A stretch of DNA of 64,000 nucleotides. It comes from Opitutia bacterium. Its GTDB lineage: Bacteria > Verrucomicrobiota > Verrucomicrobiia > Opitutales > Opitutaceae. The notes under the pieces were generated by a model that saw only the letters and a program-made list of their open reading frames with translations, was not told the DNA's origin and ran no database searches. The translations under genes were made by a program, and so were the position numbers. Shown here piece by piece: positions 15,201 to 23,619 of the stretch. How positions within the stretch are numbered: position 1 is the first letter of the stretch; every line of letters begins with the position of its first letter. The DNA lies in the NCBI GenBank assembly GCA_016217595.1, contig JACRHS010000021.1, positions 124,001 to 188,000 on the forward strand, given 5' to 3'.

Positions 15201-16796
15201 ATGTCCGCCACCGCTCCCGTCGCCACTTCCGCCAACGACCTGCCGCTCTTCAACTGGCTCACGCGCCGCGCCTCCGGCGTGCTGCTCCACCCCACCAGCC
15301 TGCCGGGCGAACAGGGCATCGGCACGTTTGAGCCCGGACCGGTCAACGCCTTCCTCGATTTTCTCGCCGCCGCCGGTTTCCGTTACTGGCAGGTCTGCCC
15401 GCTCGGGCCGACCGGGTATGGCGACTCGCCGTACCAGTGCTTCTCGGCGTTCGCCGGGAACCCTTACCTCGTCGACGTCTTCGCGCTCGTCCGCGCCGGC
15501 TGGCTGACGCCGGCGGACGTCGAGCCGCTGCGCGCGCTCGACCGCCAACGCGTCGATTTCGGCCAGCTCTGGCAAACGAAGGGGCTCATTCTGTCGCGCG
15601 CCCATGCCCGTTTCTGCCAGCGCGGGCGGCCGACGCAGCCCTACGGCGATTTCGCCGCCTTCCAACGCGCCCACGCCGACTGGCTCGCACCCTACGCCTA
15701 TTTCCGCGCGCTCAAAGATCACTACCAGGGCCAGCCGTGGTGGGACTGGCCGCCCGCGACACGCCGTTTCGCCTCCGCCCAAAACTCGCCGCTGCGCGCC
15801 CTCCTCGCGCCCGCCATCGAGGCGCACGCGTTTGCCCAATTTCTGTTCTTCGCCCAATGGGCGCAGGTCCGCGCCAGCGCCGCCCAGCGCGGTCTCGAAA
15901 TCATCGGCGACCTGCCGATCTTCGTCGCCCGCGACAGCGCCGACACCTGGGCTGCGCCCGGGCTGTTCGAGCTCGACGAAGCCACCGGGCAACCGCTCGC
16001 GGTGGCGGGCGTGCCGCCGGATTATTTCTCGGCCGACGGTCAGCTCTGGGGCAACCCCCTCTACCGGTGGGACGCGCACGCCGCCGACGGTTACGCGTGG
16101 TGGCTGGCGCGGCTGCGGGCGAGTTTCGCGCAGGCCGACGTGATCCGCATCGATCACTTCCGCGGCTTCGACGAGTACTGGCGTATCCCCGCCGACGCCG
16201 CGACCGCCAAGGCCGGCGCGTGGCGGCCCGGCCCGGGCCTGGCGTTTTTCCGCGCGGTGCGTGCCGCGTTTCCCGACGCGAAAATCATCGCCGAGGATCT
16301 CGGCGAGATCGGGCCCTCGGTGCGGGCGCTGCGCGACCAGGCCGGCCTGCCCGGCATGGAGATTCTGCAATTCGCGTTCGGCGGCCCGAGCGACAACCTC
16401 TACCTACCGCACAATCATCTCGCCAACGCCCTCGTCTACTCCGGCACGCACGACAACGACACGTCGCTCGGCTGGTACGCCGCGGCCGACGAGAAAACGC
16501 GCGATCACGTGCGCCGCTACCTCGGCGTGCCCGGCACGGCGATCGGCTGGGATTTCGTACGCGCAGGTTTCGCGTCGGTCTCACGGCTGGCGATTTTCCC
16601 GCTGCAGGATCTGCTCTCGCTTGGCAGCGAGGCGCGGTTCAACACCCCCGGCCACGCGCAAGGCAACTGGCAGTGGCGCTACCAACCCGACGCGCTCGCC
16701 CGGCTCAGTGGCGACACCGCCCGCTACCTGCACACGCTCGGCGAACTCTACGACCGCGTGCCGCGTCCGGCGCCAGAAAAGCCCGCCACCGCGTAG
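15201..16796 (+). CDS. malQ: 4-alpha-glucanotransferase (amylomaltase)
   Basis: 531 residues from ATG 15201. The GH77 layout is complete: SGVLLHPTSLPG at the N-terminus, IIGDLPIFVARDSADTW near residues 233-249, DVIRIDHFRGFDEYW near 313 carrying the catalytic Asp nucleophile, IIAEDLGEIGPSV near 363 carrying the acid/base Glu, and YSGTHDNDTSLGW near 413 with the third carboxylate. The enzyme shuffles alpha-1,4-glucan segments during maltodextrin and glycogen metabolism in the cytoplasm. It could supply the same pathway as the GH63-like enzyme at 6.1 kb, but they are not linked in an operon. Confidence 0.96.
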   Translation: MSATAPVATSANDLPLFNWLTRRASGVLLHPTSLPGEQGIGTFEPGPVNAFLDFLAAAGFRYWQVCPLGPTGYGDSPYQCFSAFAGNPYLVDVFALVRAGWLTPADVEPLRALDRQRVDFGQLWQTKGLILSRAHARFCQRGRPTQPYGDFAAFQRAHADWLAPYAYFRALKDHYQGQPWWDWPPATRRFASAQNSPLRALLAPAIEAHAFAQFLFFAQWAQVRASAAQRGLEIIGDLPIFVARDSADTWAAPGLFELDEATGQPLAVAGVPPDYFSADGQLWGNPLYRWDAHAADGYAWWLARLRASFAQADVIRIDHFRGFDEYWRIPADAATAKAGAWRPGPGLAFFRAVRAAFPDAKIIAEDLGEIGPSVRALRDQAGLPGMEILQFAFGGPSDNLYLPHNHLANALVYSGTHDNDTSLGWYAAADEKTRDHVRRYLGVPGTAIGWDFVRAGFASVSRLAIFPLQDLLSLGSEARFNTPGHAQGNWQWRYQPDALARLSGDTARYLHTLGELYDRVPRPAPEKPATA

Positions 16797-16854
16797 CGGC
16801 CGAGGTAACGAGGCCGGGGCAACTGAGCTGTAGGACCCGCGATTCGGTGCTTCG

Positions 16855-16933
16855 TGGCACGGGCGTCCCGCCCGTGAACGCCCGCGCAAGCTTGCCTGTT
16901 CGCACCAATCCCATGGGCGGGACGCCCATGCCA
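16855..16933. repeat. REP-like palindrome, family R3
   Basis: Two hairpins, CACGGGCG-tc-CGCCCGTG style on the left (16855-16876) and CATGGGCG-ga-CGCCCATG style on the right (16912-16933). The outer TGGCA/TGCCA ends make the whole 79-bp unit an imperfect palindrome (three mismatches over 22 positions). It lies between malQ and the DUF5069 gene and resembles dispersed palindromes that produce spurious short ORFs in this phylum. Confidence 0.8.
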
Positions 16934-17034
16934 CCTCAATCTCCGGACTTCGCCGGCAGTCGCCACCCGCCTCGGCCAAAGCCCGCGCGTTTGCCTTGCG
17001 CGGGTTTTGCGCTACATGGTGTCGCACACACGCC

Positions 17035-17490
17035 ATGCCCGCCATCTCCAGCCTCCGCAGTCCTTATCTCAAAGTCGGCCGCCTCGTGTATTTCGGCCGG
17101 ATGCTCGACAAGATCCGCCTGCACGCCGCCGGCCGGTTGCCCGCCGAGTACGTCGCCAATCTCGGCCCCAAGCTGGATGGACGCAGCTTCGATTCGCTGT
17201 GCTGCGCGTTCCTCGACGTCGATCACGCGGAGCTCACCGCGCGCACGCTCGCCGGCGGCACCGACGAGGAAATCCTCGCGTGGTGTCACACCCGCGGCGG
17301 CCCGCGCACCGATTTCCAATGCGAGCTGTGGAACGGCTTCATCACCCGCCGCGGCTGGCGCGACGCGGCCTCCGCCCGTTTGCAACAACGCATCCGCGAG
17401 TACGGCCTCGAAGACAAAGCCATCGAGACGTTCTTCGATCTGATCGATTGGGACGAAGGCCGCGACCCCGCGCCGCTGCGGGCGACGTGA
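17035..17490 (+). CDS. DUF5069-family protein
   Basis: 151 residues from ATG 17035; a longer in-frame start lies in low-complexity upstream sequence. The opening LRSPYLKVGRLVYFGRMLDKIR matches the DUF5069 pattern (P-R-x-x-L-G-G-x-x-x-L-x-R-M-x-D-K-x-R), which is found mainly in Verrucomicrobiota and Planctomycetota. The rest is helical, with a Cys/Trp-containing middle (LAWCHT) and an acidic end (FFDLIDWDEGR). No signal peptide or membrane segment, so probably cytosolic. The biochemical role is unknown. It stands alone between a REP-like repeat and the penicillin acylase gene. Confidence 0.75.
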   Translation: MPAISSLRSPYLKVGRLVYFGRMLDKIRLHAAGRLPAEYVANLGPKLDGRSFDSLCCAFLDVDHAELTARTLAGGTDEEILAWCHTRGGPRTDFQCELWNGFITRRGWRDAASARLQQRIREYGLEDKAIETFFDLIDWDEGRDPAPLRAT

Positions 17491-17566
17491 CAGGCGGCCG
17501 GTCCGCGCTTTTGATTGTGCGCCGCGCCGCCCGCCGCTAGCGCTTTACCGCACGCTGCTCGCATCC

Positions 17567-19954
17567 ATGGCCCAACGTCCTTCTCGCTTCCTTCGCAATT
17601 GCGCCCTCGCCCTCGGCGGGCTGCTCCTGCTCGCACTGCTGGCCGGCGGCTGGTTTTATCACCGCCTGGACCGCTCCCGTCCGCAACTCGACGGCACTGC
17701 GCACGTGAACGGCCTCGGCACCGCCGTCACGGTGGAACGCGATGCGCTCGGCGTGCCGACGGTGCGCGGCGCCAACCGGGTCGACGTGGCCCGCGCCCTC
17801 GGCTGGTTGCATGCGCAGGAACGCTTTTTCCAGATGGACTTGATGCGCCGCCGCGCCGCGGGCGAGCTGGCGGAGTTGGTCGGCGCGAAGGCGCTGCCGC
17901 TCGACCGCGAGACGCGCGTGTACGAATTTCGCCGCTTCGCCCAGAGCGCCGTCGCCCGCCTGCCCGCGGAACAATTTGCGCTCGTCGAGGCCTACACCGC
18001 CGGCGTCAACGCCGGGCTCGCCGCACTCGGCGCACCGCCGTGGGAATATCTCATGCTGCGCGTCCCGCCGCGCGGCTGGAGTTCCGTCGATTGCGCGCTC
18101 GTCGCCTACGCCATGACGCTGGATTTGCAGGACGCCGGCGCGTACGAGCGCTCGCTCACCACGCTGCGCAATGTCCTCGGCGAATCGGCGCTGCGCTTTT
18201 TCGCGCCGCTGGTCGGCCCCGATGACGCCGCGCTCGATGGCAGCACCGCACCGCTCGCGCCCATCCCGTCGGCGGAGGTGTTGAATCTGCGCAAACCCGC
18301 CGCCGCCAAAACTACGGCCAGCCACTCCGAGCCGCCCGCCGACGATCCGGCCGTGATCGTTTCCAACAGCTTCGCCCTCGCCGGCGCGCACACCGCCACC
18401 GGCGCCGGCCTGCTCGCGAACGACATGCACCTCAACCTCGGCGTGCCCAACACCTGGTATCGCGCCGCGCTCGTCTGGGGCACGCCGCCGCACCAGGTCA
18501 CCGGCGTCACTCTGCCCGGCCTGCCGCTCGTGATCGCGGGCAGCAACGGCCACATCGCCTGGGGCTTCACCAACAGCTACGCCGATGTCGCCGACCTCGT
18601 CGTCGTCGAGCCCAACACCATCGACCGCACGCTCTACAAACGCGGCGAGCGCCTGGCGGAATTCGCCGTCCACACCCAGACCATCGCGGTCAAGGGCGGC
18701 GAGCCGGTGCAGCTCGAAACGCAGTGGTCCGAGTGGGGGCCGGTCGTGGCGATGGGCGAAAAAAACCGCCCGCTCGCGCTGGCCTGGACCGCGCTCGACG
18801 CCGACGCCATCGACCTCCGTCTCAGCGAACTGGAGACGGCCACCACCACCGCCGCCGCGCTCGCCATCGCCCAGCGCAGCGGCATGCCGGCGCAAAACTT
18901 CCTCGTCGCCGACCGCGCGGGCGCCATCGGCTGGACCATCGCCGGCCGCCTGCCGCAACGCGTGGGCTTCGACGGCCGTTTTCCCGTGCCGCGCACCTAT
19001 CTCGACCGCCGCTGGGAAGGATTTCTCCCGCCGGATAAATATCCGTGCCGCATCGATCTCGCCGCCGGCCGGCTTGCGACCGCCAACCAGCGCCTGCTCG
19101 GCGGCGACGAACTCGATTTGCTGGGCGACGGCGGTTACGACGACGCCTACCGCGGCCGCCAGATCCGCGACGGCCTCGCCACCCTGGAGCGCGCCACACC
19201 GCGCGACCTTCTCGCCATCGCCCTCGACGACCGCGCGCTCTTCCTCCAGCGCTGGCGCGATCTCGCCCTGCGCGTGCTCACCCCGGATGTCGTGGCGCAG
19301 AAAAAATCGCGCGCCGAATTTCGCCGCGCGCTGGAGAAGTGGGAGGGCCGCGCCAGCGTCGAGTCGGTGAGCTACAGACTCGCGCGAGCCTTCCGCACCA
19401 GCGTGGTCCAGCTGGCGCTCGGTCCGATTTTCGCGGGCTGTGAGGAGCGCGACGAGCGGTTCAACTGGCGGAAATTCCACTACGAGCCGGCGCTGTGGGC
19501 GCTGTTGGAAGCGAAGCCGCTGCACCTGCTCGCGCCGGCTTATGCGCAGTGGGACGACCTGCTCGTGGCCGCGATCGACGACGCCACCGCGCAGATCGAA
19601 AAACAAAACGGCTCGCTCGCCTCCGCCACGTGGGGCCGGCGCAACACCGCGCGCCTCCGGCATCCGCTCGCCCGGTCGTTACCGGCGTGGGCCACCGGCT
19701 GGCTCAGCATGCCGCCCGACCCGATCCCCGGCGATTCGCGGATGCCGCGGGTCGGCGGACCCGACTTCGGCGCGAGCGAGCGTTTCGTCGTTTCGCCGGG
19801 CCGCGAGGCCGAGGGCATTTTCCACATGCCGGGTGGCCAGAGCGCGCATCCGCTCTCGCCGTTTTTCCGCGCCGGCCATGCCGACTGGGTTCGCGGCAAC
19901 CCCACGCCCTTCCTGCCCGGCCCGACGCAATACCGGCTGGAACTGAAGCCCTAG
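17567..19954 (+). CDS. Penicillin acylase-family (S45) N-terminal nucleophile amidase
   Basis: 795 residues. An N-terminal hydrophobic segment (about residues 13-30) is a signal anchor or signal peptide. The alpha chain contains RDALGVPTVRGANRVD. The autocleavage site is VSNSFAL, which makes Ser266 the new N-terminal nucleophile, and LLANDMHLNL follows as in S45 enzymes. GSNGHIAWGFTN includes the conserved oxyanion-hole Asn. A spacer with Ala/Thr/Ser lies before Ser266, as expected for the excised linker. Such enzymes cleave amides such as acyl-homoserine lactones, beta-lactams or N-acyl amino acids, so the natural substrate is open. Confidence 0.9.
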   Translation: MAQRPSRFLRNCALALGGLLLLALLAGGWFYHRLDRSRPQLDGTAHVNGLGTAVTVERDALGVPTVRGANRVDVARALGWLHAQERFFQMDLMRRRAAGELAELVGAKALPLDRETRVYEFRRFAQSAVARLPAEQFALVEAYTAGVNAGLAALGAPPWEYLMLRVPPRGWSSVDCALVAYAMTLDLQDAGAYERSLTTLRNVLGESALRFFAPLVGPDDAALDGSTAPLAPIPSAEVLNLRKPAAAKTTASHSEPPADDPAVIVSNSFALAGAHTATGAGLLANDMHLNLGVPNTWYRAALVWGTPPHQVTGVTLPGLPLVIAGSNGHIAWGFTNSYADVADLVVVEPNTIDRTLYKRGERLAEFAVHTQTIAVKGGEPVQLETQWSEWGPVVAMGEKNRPLALAWTALDADAIDLRLSELETATTTAAALAIAQRSGMPAQNFLVADRAGAIGWTIAGRLPQRVGFDGRFPVPRTYLDRRWEGFLPPDKYPCRIDLAAGRLATANQRLLGGDELDLLGDGGYDDAYRGRQIRDGLATLERATPRDLLAIALDDRALFLQRWRDLALRVLTPDVVAQKKSRAEFRRALEKWEGRASVESVSYRLARAFRTSVVQLALGPIFAGCEERDERFNWRKFHYEPALWALLEAKPLHLLAPAYAQWDDLLVAAIDDATAQIEKQNGSLASATWGRRNTARLRHPLARSLPAWATGWLSMPPDPIPGDSRMPRVGGPDFGASERFVVSPGREAEGIFHMPGGQSAHPLSPFFRAGHADWVRGNPTPFLPGPTQYRLELKP

Positions 19955-19966
19955 CCGTGCCGAGCA

Positions 19967-20033
19967 GCGCGGGGCTTCCGCCCGCGCCTGTCCGCTCCGC
20001 AACGTGCCAAGGCGCGGGCTGAAGACCCGCGCC
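19967..20033. repeat. REP-like palindrome, family R4
   Basis: Two hairpins GCGCGGG-gcttccg-CCCGCGC (19967-19987) and GGCGCGGG-ctgaaga-CCCGCGCC (20011-20033) in the gap between the acylase and upp. Same two-hairpin architecture as R1-R3 but different sequence. Confidence 0.7.
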
Positions 20034-20109
20034 ACCAAGCCCCGTGTATTTTCTCCCCTGCTTTTTCCGGAATTCTCAGTAGCGTCTACCGTCTTCCCGC
20101 TTTCCGCCC

Positions 20110-20727
20110 ATGCCACTCTGCCTCCTCGATCATCCGCTCGCCGCGCACTTCGTCACCCATCTGCGCGACAAGACCACCAAGCCCGCCACGTTCCGCACGC
20201 TCGCCTACCAGCTCAGCCTTCTGCTCGCGATCGAGGCGACGCGCGATCTGCCCACGATCGAGAAAACGGTGGAAACGCCCCTGGAATCGACGCCCGGCCG
20301 CGTGCTCGCGCAACCGTTGGTGGTGATTCCGATCCTGCGCTCCGGCCTCGGCATGATGCAGCCGTTTCTCGATCTGTTCCCCAACGTAAGCGTCGGCTAC
20401 ATCGGCCTGGAGCGCGACCATGAGACGGCCCGCGCGCACAGCTACTATTGCAAGCTCCCGCCGCTCGCCGGCAGCCGCGTGATCGTGGTCGACCCCATGC
20501 TCGCCACCGGCGGCTCGGCGGCGCAGGCGCTGTCGTTGGTCAAGGCCGGGGGCGCCGTCGCGCCGCGGCTGGTCTGCATCGTCGCCGCGCCTGAAGGTGT
20601 GGCCGAAGTGGAAAAGACCCATCCCGAGCTCACGATCCACACCGCCGCCCTCGACCGCGCCCTCAACGCCCGCAAGTATATCCTCCCCGGACTCGGCGAT
20701 TTCGGCGACCGTCTCTATGGCACCTGA
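20110..20727 (+). CDS. upp: Uracil phosphoribosyltransferase
   Basis: 205 residues from ATG 20110. The PRPP-binding loop is VIVVDPMLATGGSA at about residues 123-136. The uracil-binding C-terminus ends YILPGLGDFGDRLYGT, as in bacterial Upp. IPILRSGLGMMQPF is the other conserved block. The enzyme salvages uracil to UMP in the cytoplasm. Length is normal. It lies 76 bases upstream of an HDOD protein on the same strand; a shared transcript is possible, with no obvious functional link. Confidence 0.97.
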   Translation: MPLCLLDHPLAAHFVTHLRDKTTKPATFRTLAYQLSLLLAIEATRDLPTIEKTVETPLESTPGRVLAQPLVVIPILRSGLGMMQPFLDLFPNVSVGYIGLERDHETARAHSYYCKLPPLAGSRVIVVDPMLATGGSAAQALSLVKAGGAVAPRLVCIVAAPEGVAEVEKTHPELTIHTAALDRALNARKYILPGLGDFGDRLYGT

Positions 20728-20803
20728 ACCCGCCCCGCGCACTTTCCGCATCAATCGGCTTGCGCCGAGGCTCCCGGTCCTGCGTCCTTCGGGCTGACAC
20801 GAC

Positions 20804-21655
20804 ATGGCCGCATCCAGCGCGCTCACCCGCGAAAAAATCTTTCAGATTGCCCGCACCCTCCCGGCCGCGCCGCGAGTGCTCGTGGGCCTGCGCGAATTGC
20901 TGCAGGACATCAACGTCGGCCTCGACGAAATCGCCAACCTCGTCAAACGCGACGCCGCCCTCGCCGCCCGCATCATCCGCGTCAGCAACAGCGTCATGTA
21001 CAGCAGCGGCCTGCGCATCGGCTCCATCGAGGAAGCCGTCAACCGCGTCGGGTTTAGCGAAGTGTACCGGCTGGTGGGCTTCATGACCGGGCACATGCTG
21101 GTCGACCGTCCGCTCAAATTTTACAACGTCGATACGACCCCGCTGCGCGAGCACATGCTGTTCACCGCGCTCGCCTGCGAGGCGCTCGCCGAGGAGAGCG
21201 GCTACGATACGCGCAACGCCTACACCGCCGGCCTGCTGCGCGCCCTCGGCATGCTGGTGCTCGACCGCGTCGCCGCGCTCCTGCCCGAGATGACGACCTA
21301 CGATCACGGACGTTTCGGCGGCTATCCGAGCTGGGAAGGCGTGGTTTTCTGTCTCAGCAACACCGAAGTGGCGGCGTTGATTCTGACCGACTGGCGCTTC
21401 CCGCCCGAGGTCGTCGAAGGCGTGCGCGAACAATATTTGCTGCAACCAGCCGACTACGACAACCGGCTGGCGTGCCTGATCAATATCGCTGGCGCGGTGG
21501 TGGCCGAGGCGGGACACACGCTGCCGGGCGACCGCCGTTATTGGGAACTGACCCCGCGCAAATTAGAAGCCGCAGGTCTGACGGAGGACCAAGTTTTGCA
21601 GATCGGAATACGCACCCGCACGGCCTTCGAACGCTTGCGCGGCTCGATTCGGTGA
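20804..21655 (+). CDS. HDOD-domain protein (paralogue of the HDOD-sigma fusion)
   Basis: 283 residues from ATG 20804. An HDOD domain fills about residues 8-215, with the typical LVKRDAALAARIIRVSNS block near residue 46 and EEAVNRVG near 75. HDOD proteins resemble HD-domain hydrolases but often lack the metal-binding residues and act as regulatory scaffolds. The protein is roughly 60% identical by eye to residues 1-285 of the fusion protein at 28167 but ends after the HDOD region. The two paralogues flank the island that carries RAYT, hamAB and the nuclease. Confidence 0.85.
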   Translation: MAASSALTREKIFQIARTLPAAPRVLVGLRELLQDINVGLDEIANLVKRDAALAARIIRVSNSVMYSSGLRIGSIEEAVNRVGFSEVYRLVGFMTGHMLVDRPLKFYNVDTTPLREHMLFTALACEALAEESGYDTRNAYTAGLLRALGMLVLDRVAALLPEMTTYDHGRFGGYPSWEGVVFCLSNTEVAALILTDWRFPPEVVEGVREQYLLQPADYDNRLACLINIAGAVVAEAGHTLPGDRRYWELTPRKLEAAGLTEDQVLQIGIRTRTAFERLRGSIR

Positions 21656-21669
21656 GTGGGAGCGGAAGG

Positions 21670-21716
21670 CTGTTGGCGGGAGGCGATAGGCTGTAGGCGG
21701 TAAGCTGTAGGCTTTG
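21670..21716. repeat. Degenerate short tandem repeat
   Basis: Three degenerate units of GGCTGTAGGCGG/GGCTGTTGGCGG/AGCTGTAGGC type follow the HDOD stop and lead up to REP copy A. Confidence 0.5.
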
Positions 21717-21740
21717 GGTGAAAAGCCGCAGGTGGAGCAT

Positions 21741-21818
21741 GGTGGCGCGCGTTGTCCCCAACGCGCTCGTTTGGCCCAGTCCTCGGAAAAGCGCCTTGAG
21801 GACAAGTCGCTCCACCAC
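21741..21818 (+). repeat. REP element R1, copy A (upstream of RAYT)
   Basis: 78 bp. Hairpin 1 is GCGCGTTG-tccc-CAACGCGC (perfect 8-bp stem); hairpin 2 is GTCCTC...GAGGAC. The outer ends GGTGGCGCGCGTTGTCC and GGACAAGTCGCTCCACC are imperfect inverted repeats. Copy B (22254-22331) is nearly identical and in the same orientation. The RAYT start codon is only 11 bases downstream. Confidence 0.92.
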
Positions 21819-21829
21819 ACAGTGGCCTC

Positions 21830-22312
21830 ATGCGCGATTACCCCCTGCGCTTGCACCACAAGACTCCCGGCTGGGTGAAGGCCGGCGCGTTGTTCCATAT
21901 ACGCATCCGAGCTGCGGCTGATCAGAAGCCTGTGCTGACCACGCCAGCACTTGCTGCAGAGCTGCTCGCCGCCGCCCGCCAGTATCACGAGCAGGGCCGC
22001 TGGTGCTGCGAACTCTTCCTCCTCATGCCCGACCATGTGCATGCGCTGCTGGCCTTCCCGCGCGACGCCGACATGTCGGTTAGCGTGCGCAATTGGAAAC
22101 GCGTCACCGCCCGGATGCACGGCGTTGTCTGGCAACCCAACTACTTCGATCATCGCATCCGCAACGACCAAGAAGCCAAGGCGACATGGGCGTACATCCG
22201 CCGCAACCCGCTCGTGAAACACCTGTGCGCCACCGAAGAAGACTGGCCGCATTGGTGGAGCGCGTTGTCCCCAACGCGCTTGTTTGGCTCAGTCCTCGGA
22301 AAAGCGCCTTGA
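21830..22312 (+). CDS. REP-associated tyrosine transposase (RAYT, Y1/HUH family)
   Basis: 160 residues from ATG 21830. MPDHVHALL holds the HUH-type metal-binding pair (His69, His71), and the candidate nucleophile Tyr105 lies in NYFDHRIRN, followed by the YIRRNPLVK helix found in RAYTs. RAYTs are single-domain Y1 transposases that bind and cut REP hairpins in single-stranded DNA. The gene fits exactly between REP copies A and B. About the last 18 residues and the stop codon are encoded by copy B itself, so the C-terminus may have been supplied when the repeat was joined. HUH and Tyr residues look intact, so activity is plausible. Confidence 0.92.
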   Translation: MRDYPLRLHHKTPGWVKAGALFHIRIRAAADQKPVLTTPALAAELLAAARQYHEQGRWCCELFLLMPDHVHALLAFPRDADMSVSVRNWKRVTARMHGVVWQPNYFDHRIRNDQEAKATWAYIRRNPLVKHLCATEEDWPHWWSALSPTRLFGSVLGKAP

Positions 22313-22331
22313 GGACAAGTCGCGCCACCAC
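22254..22331 (+). repeat. REP element R1, copy B (overlaps RAYT 3' end)
   Basis: 78 bp, same orientation as copy A and almost identical to it over its full length, including GCGCGTTG-tccc-CAACGCGC and the GTCCTC/GAGGAC hairpin. It contains the last codons and stop of the RAYT gene. Confidence 0.92.
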
Positions 22332-22390
22332 GGAGAAATCTTCATCTCCTCCTGACACGAGGCTTCTTCCGTCCGCCCCGGCTGCCCCAT

Positions 22391-22537
22391 TTGACAAAAC
22401 CCGGCGCGCGCCCGTTGAAACGTTTCCTGCAACGCCACCTGAAGACGCCGCTCGCCCGCGCCCTCCTCTCCGGCGAAGGCACCGAAGGTGCCGAGGCAAA
22501 GTTCACCGTGAAAGCAGACGCGCTGGCGATGAAGTAA
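22391..22537 (+). pseudogene. C-terminal remnant of a ClpB/ClpC-type AAA+ chaperone
   Basis: One frame reads GARPLKRFLQRHLKTPLARA followed by LLSGEG and ends at TAA 22537. GARPLKR-x2-Q-R-x4-PLA-x2-LL-x-G is the signature of the last helices of Hsp100/ClpB D2 small domains. Only about 48 residues remain, with no start or ATPase domain upstream, which is occupied by the RAYT cassette and REP copy B. It is therefore a decayed 3' end, not a gene. Nothing else is visible in 22332-22740. Confidence 0.72.
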
Positions 22538-22740
22538 ACGGCTGATAGATTTCGCCAACAGGCGAAATCTTGATCCAGCGGCTCCGTCCCGCTGCTCCCA
22601 CCGTTCTTCGGCCTGCAAGCCTGCCACTGGCCCGTACTCCGAATCGCACGCATTGATCCGATAGTGGTCTTACAGATGAAGCAAAAGCGCCGAAGTGATG
22701 CGATGTATAGAGCGAAAACCAGATTCTTTGGCGTCGTCAT

Positions 22741-23619
22741 ATGATGTTTGCCCGACTGAAAAGCCCTACACATGATTATCTATCTCCGACGCGTTTACCC
22801 ATGGCGGCTTCACCCTTATATCTTAGCTGGCTTATCAAAACGGACCGTATGTTGCGCACGAAGGATGGCACCATGATAGAAGTCTGGGAGTTGAATCATG
22901 CTCCCGACCCAAAAATCCTCTCCGGCTGGGCGAAGCATTTTCGCAATCACTACTGCGATGATGCGAAGATCGATTTATTGCGCAAGGGCACGCCCCATAG
23001 CCGCGCGGAATACCTCAACCAAATCAAATTTCCCGACGCGAAAGCCCGTCCCGGCCCGAGCATTCGCTCGGGCGATTTCGCTGAGGTCCTCATCGCTGAC
23101 TATGTCGAGTATGTCCTCGGATATTGGGTTCCCCGAACCCGCTACGACGACCGCACAATTCGCAACGAGTCAAAAAAAGGCAGCGACGTCATCGGTTTCC
23201 GTTTTCAGCGCACCGGAAAAACTTCGCCCGCGGACTCGTTGATCATTTTTGAGGCCAAGGCCCAGCTTTCCGCCAAGGCCGCAGAGTCGATTCTCCAAAA
23301 CGCGATCACCGACTCAGCGAAGGACGAACTGCGAAAGGCTGAATCCCTCAACGCCGTGAAACAACGACTCCTCGACCGCAACGACCTTGCCGGCGCCGAT
23401 TCGGTCGCACGGTTCCAGAGCCCCGAGGACCGCCCTTATCGGAGCCTTTATGGGGCCGCTGCACTTTTTTCGTCGAACTTATTTGATGAGGCGGTGATCG
23501 CGACGTGCGACACAAGCAAGCATCCGGGCAAGACGCAGCTCTCGCTCATCGTCATCAGCGGCCCAAACCTGATGGACCTCGTGCACAAACTCTACGACCT
23601 CGCCGCCTGTGAAGCCTGA
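22741..23619 (+). CDS. hamA: Hachiman defence protein HamA (DUF1837 nuclease)
   Basis: 292 residues from ATG 22741; ATG 22801 is an alternative start giving 272 residues, and neither has a clear ribosome-binding site. The C-terminal DUF1837 domain shows GDFAEVLIADYVEYVLG, then SKKGSDVIGF and LIIFEAKAQL, giving the Asp...Glu-x-Lys arrangement of PD-(D/E)xK nucleases. HamA is the effector of Hachiman anti-phage systems and is held inactive by the HamB helicase until infection. The next gene overlaps by 11 bases and is that helicase, which supports the call. GC content is below that of surrounding genes, suggesting transfer. Confidence 0.85.
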   Translation: MMFARLKSPTHDYLSPTRLPMAASPLYLSWLIKTDRMLRTKDGTMIEVWELNHAPDPKILSGWAKHFRNHYCDDAKIDLLRKGTPHSRAEYLNQIKFPDAKARPGPSIRSGDFAEVLIADYVEYVLGYWVPRTRYDDRTIRNESKKGSDVIGFRFQRTGKTSPADSLIIFEAKAQLSAKAAESILQNAITDSAKDELRKAESLNAVKQRLLDRNDLAGADSVARFQSPEDRPYRSLYGAAALFSSNLFDEAVIATCDTSKHPGKTQLSLIVISGPNLMDLVHKLYDLAACEA

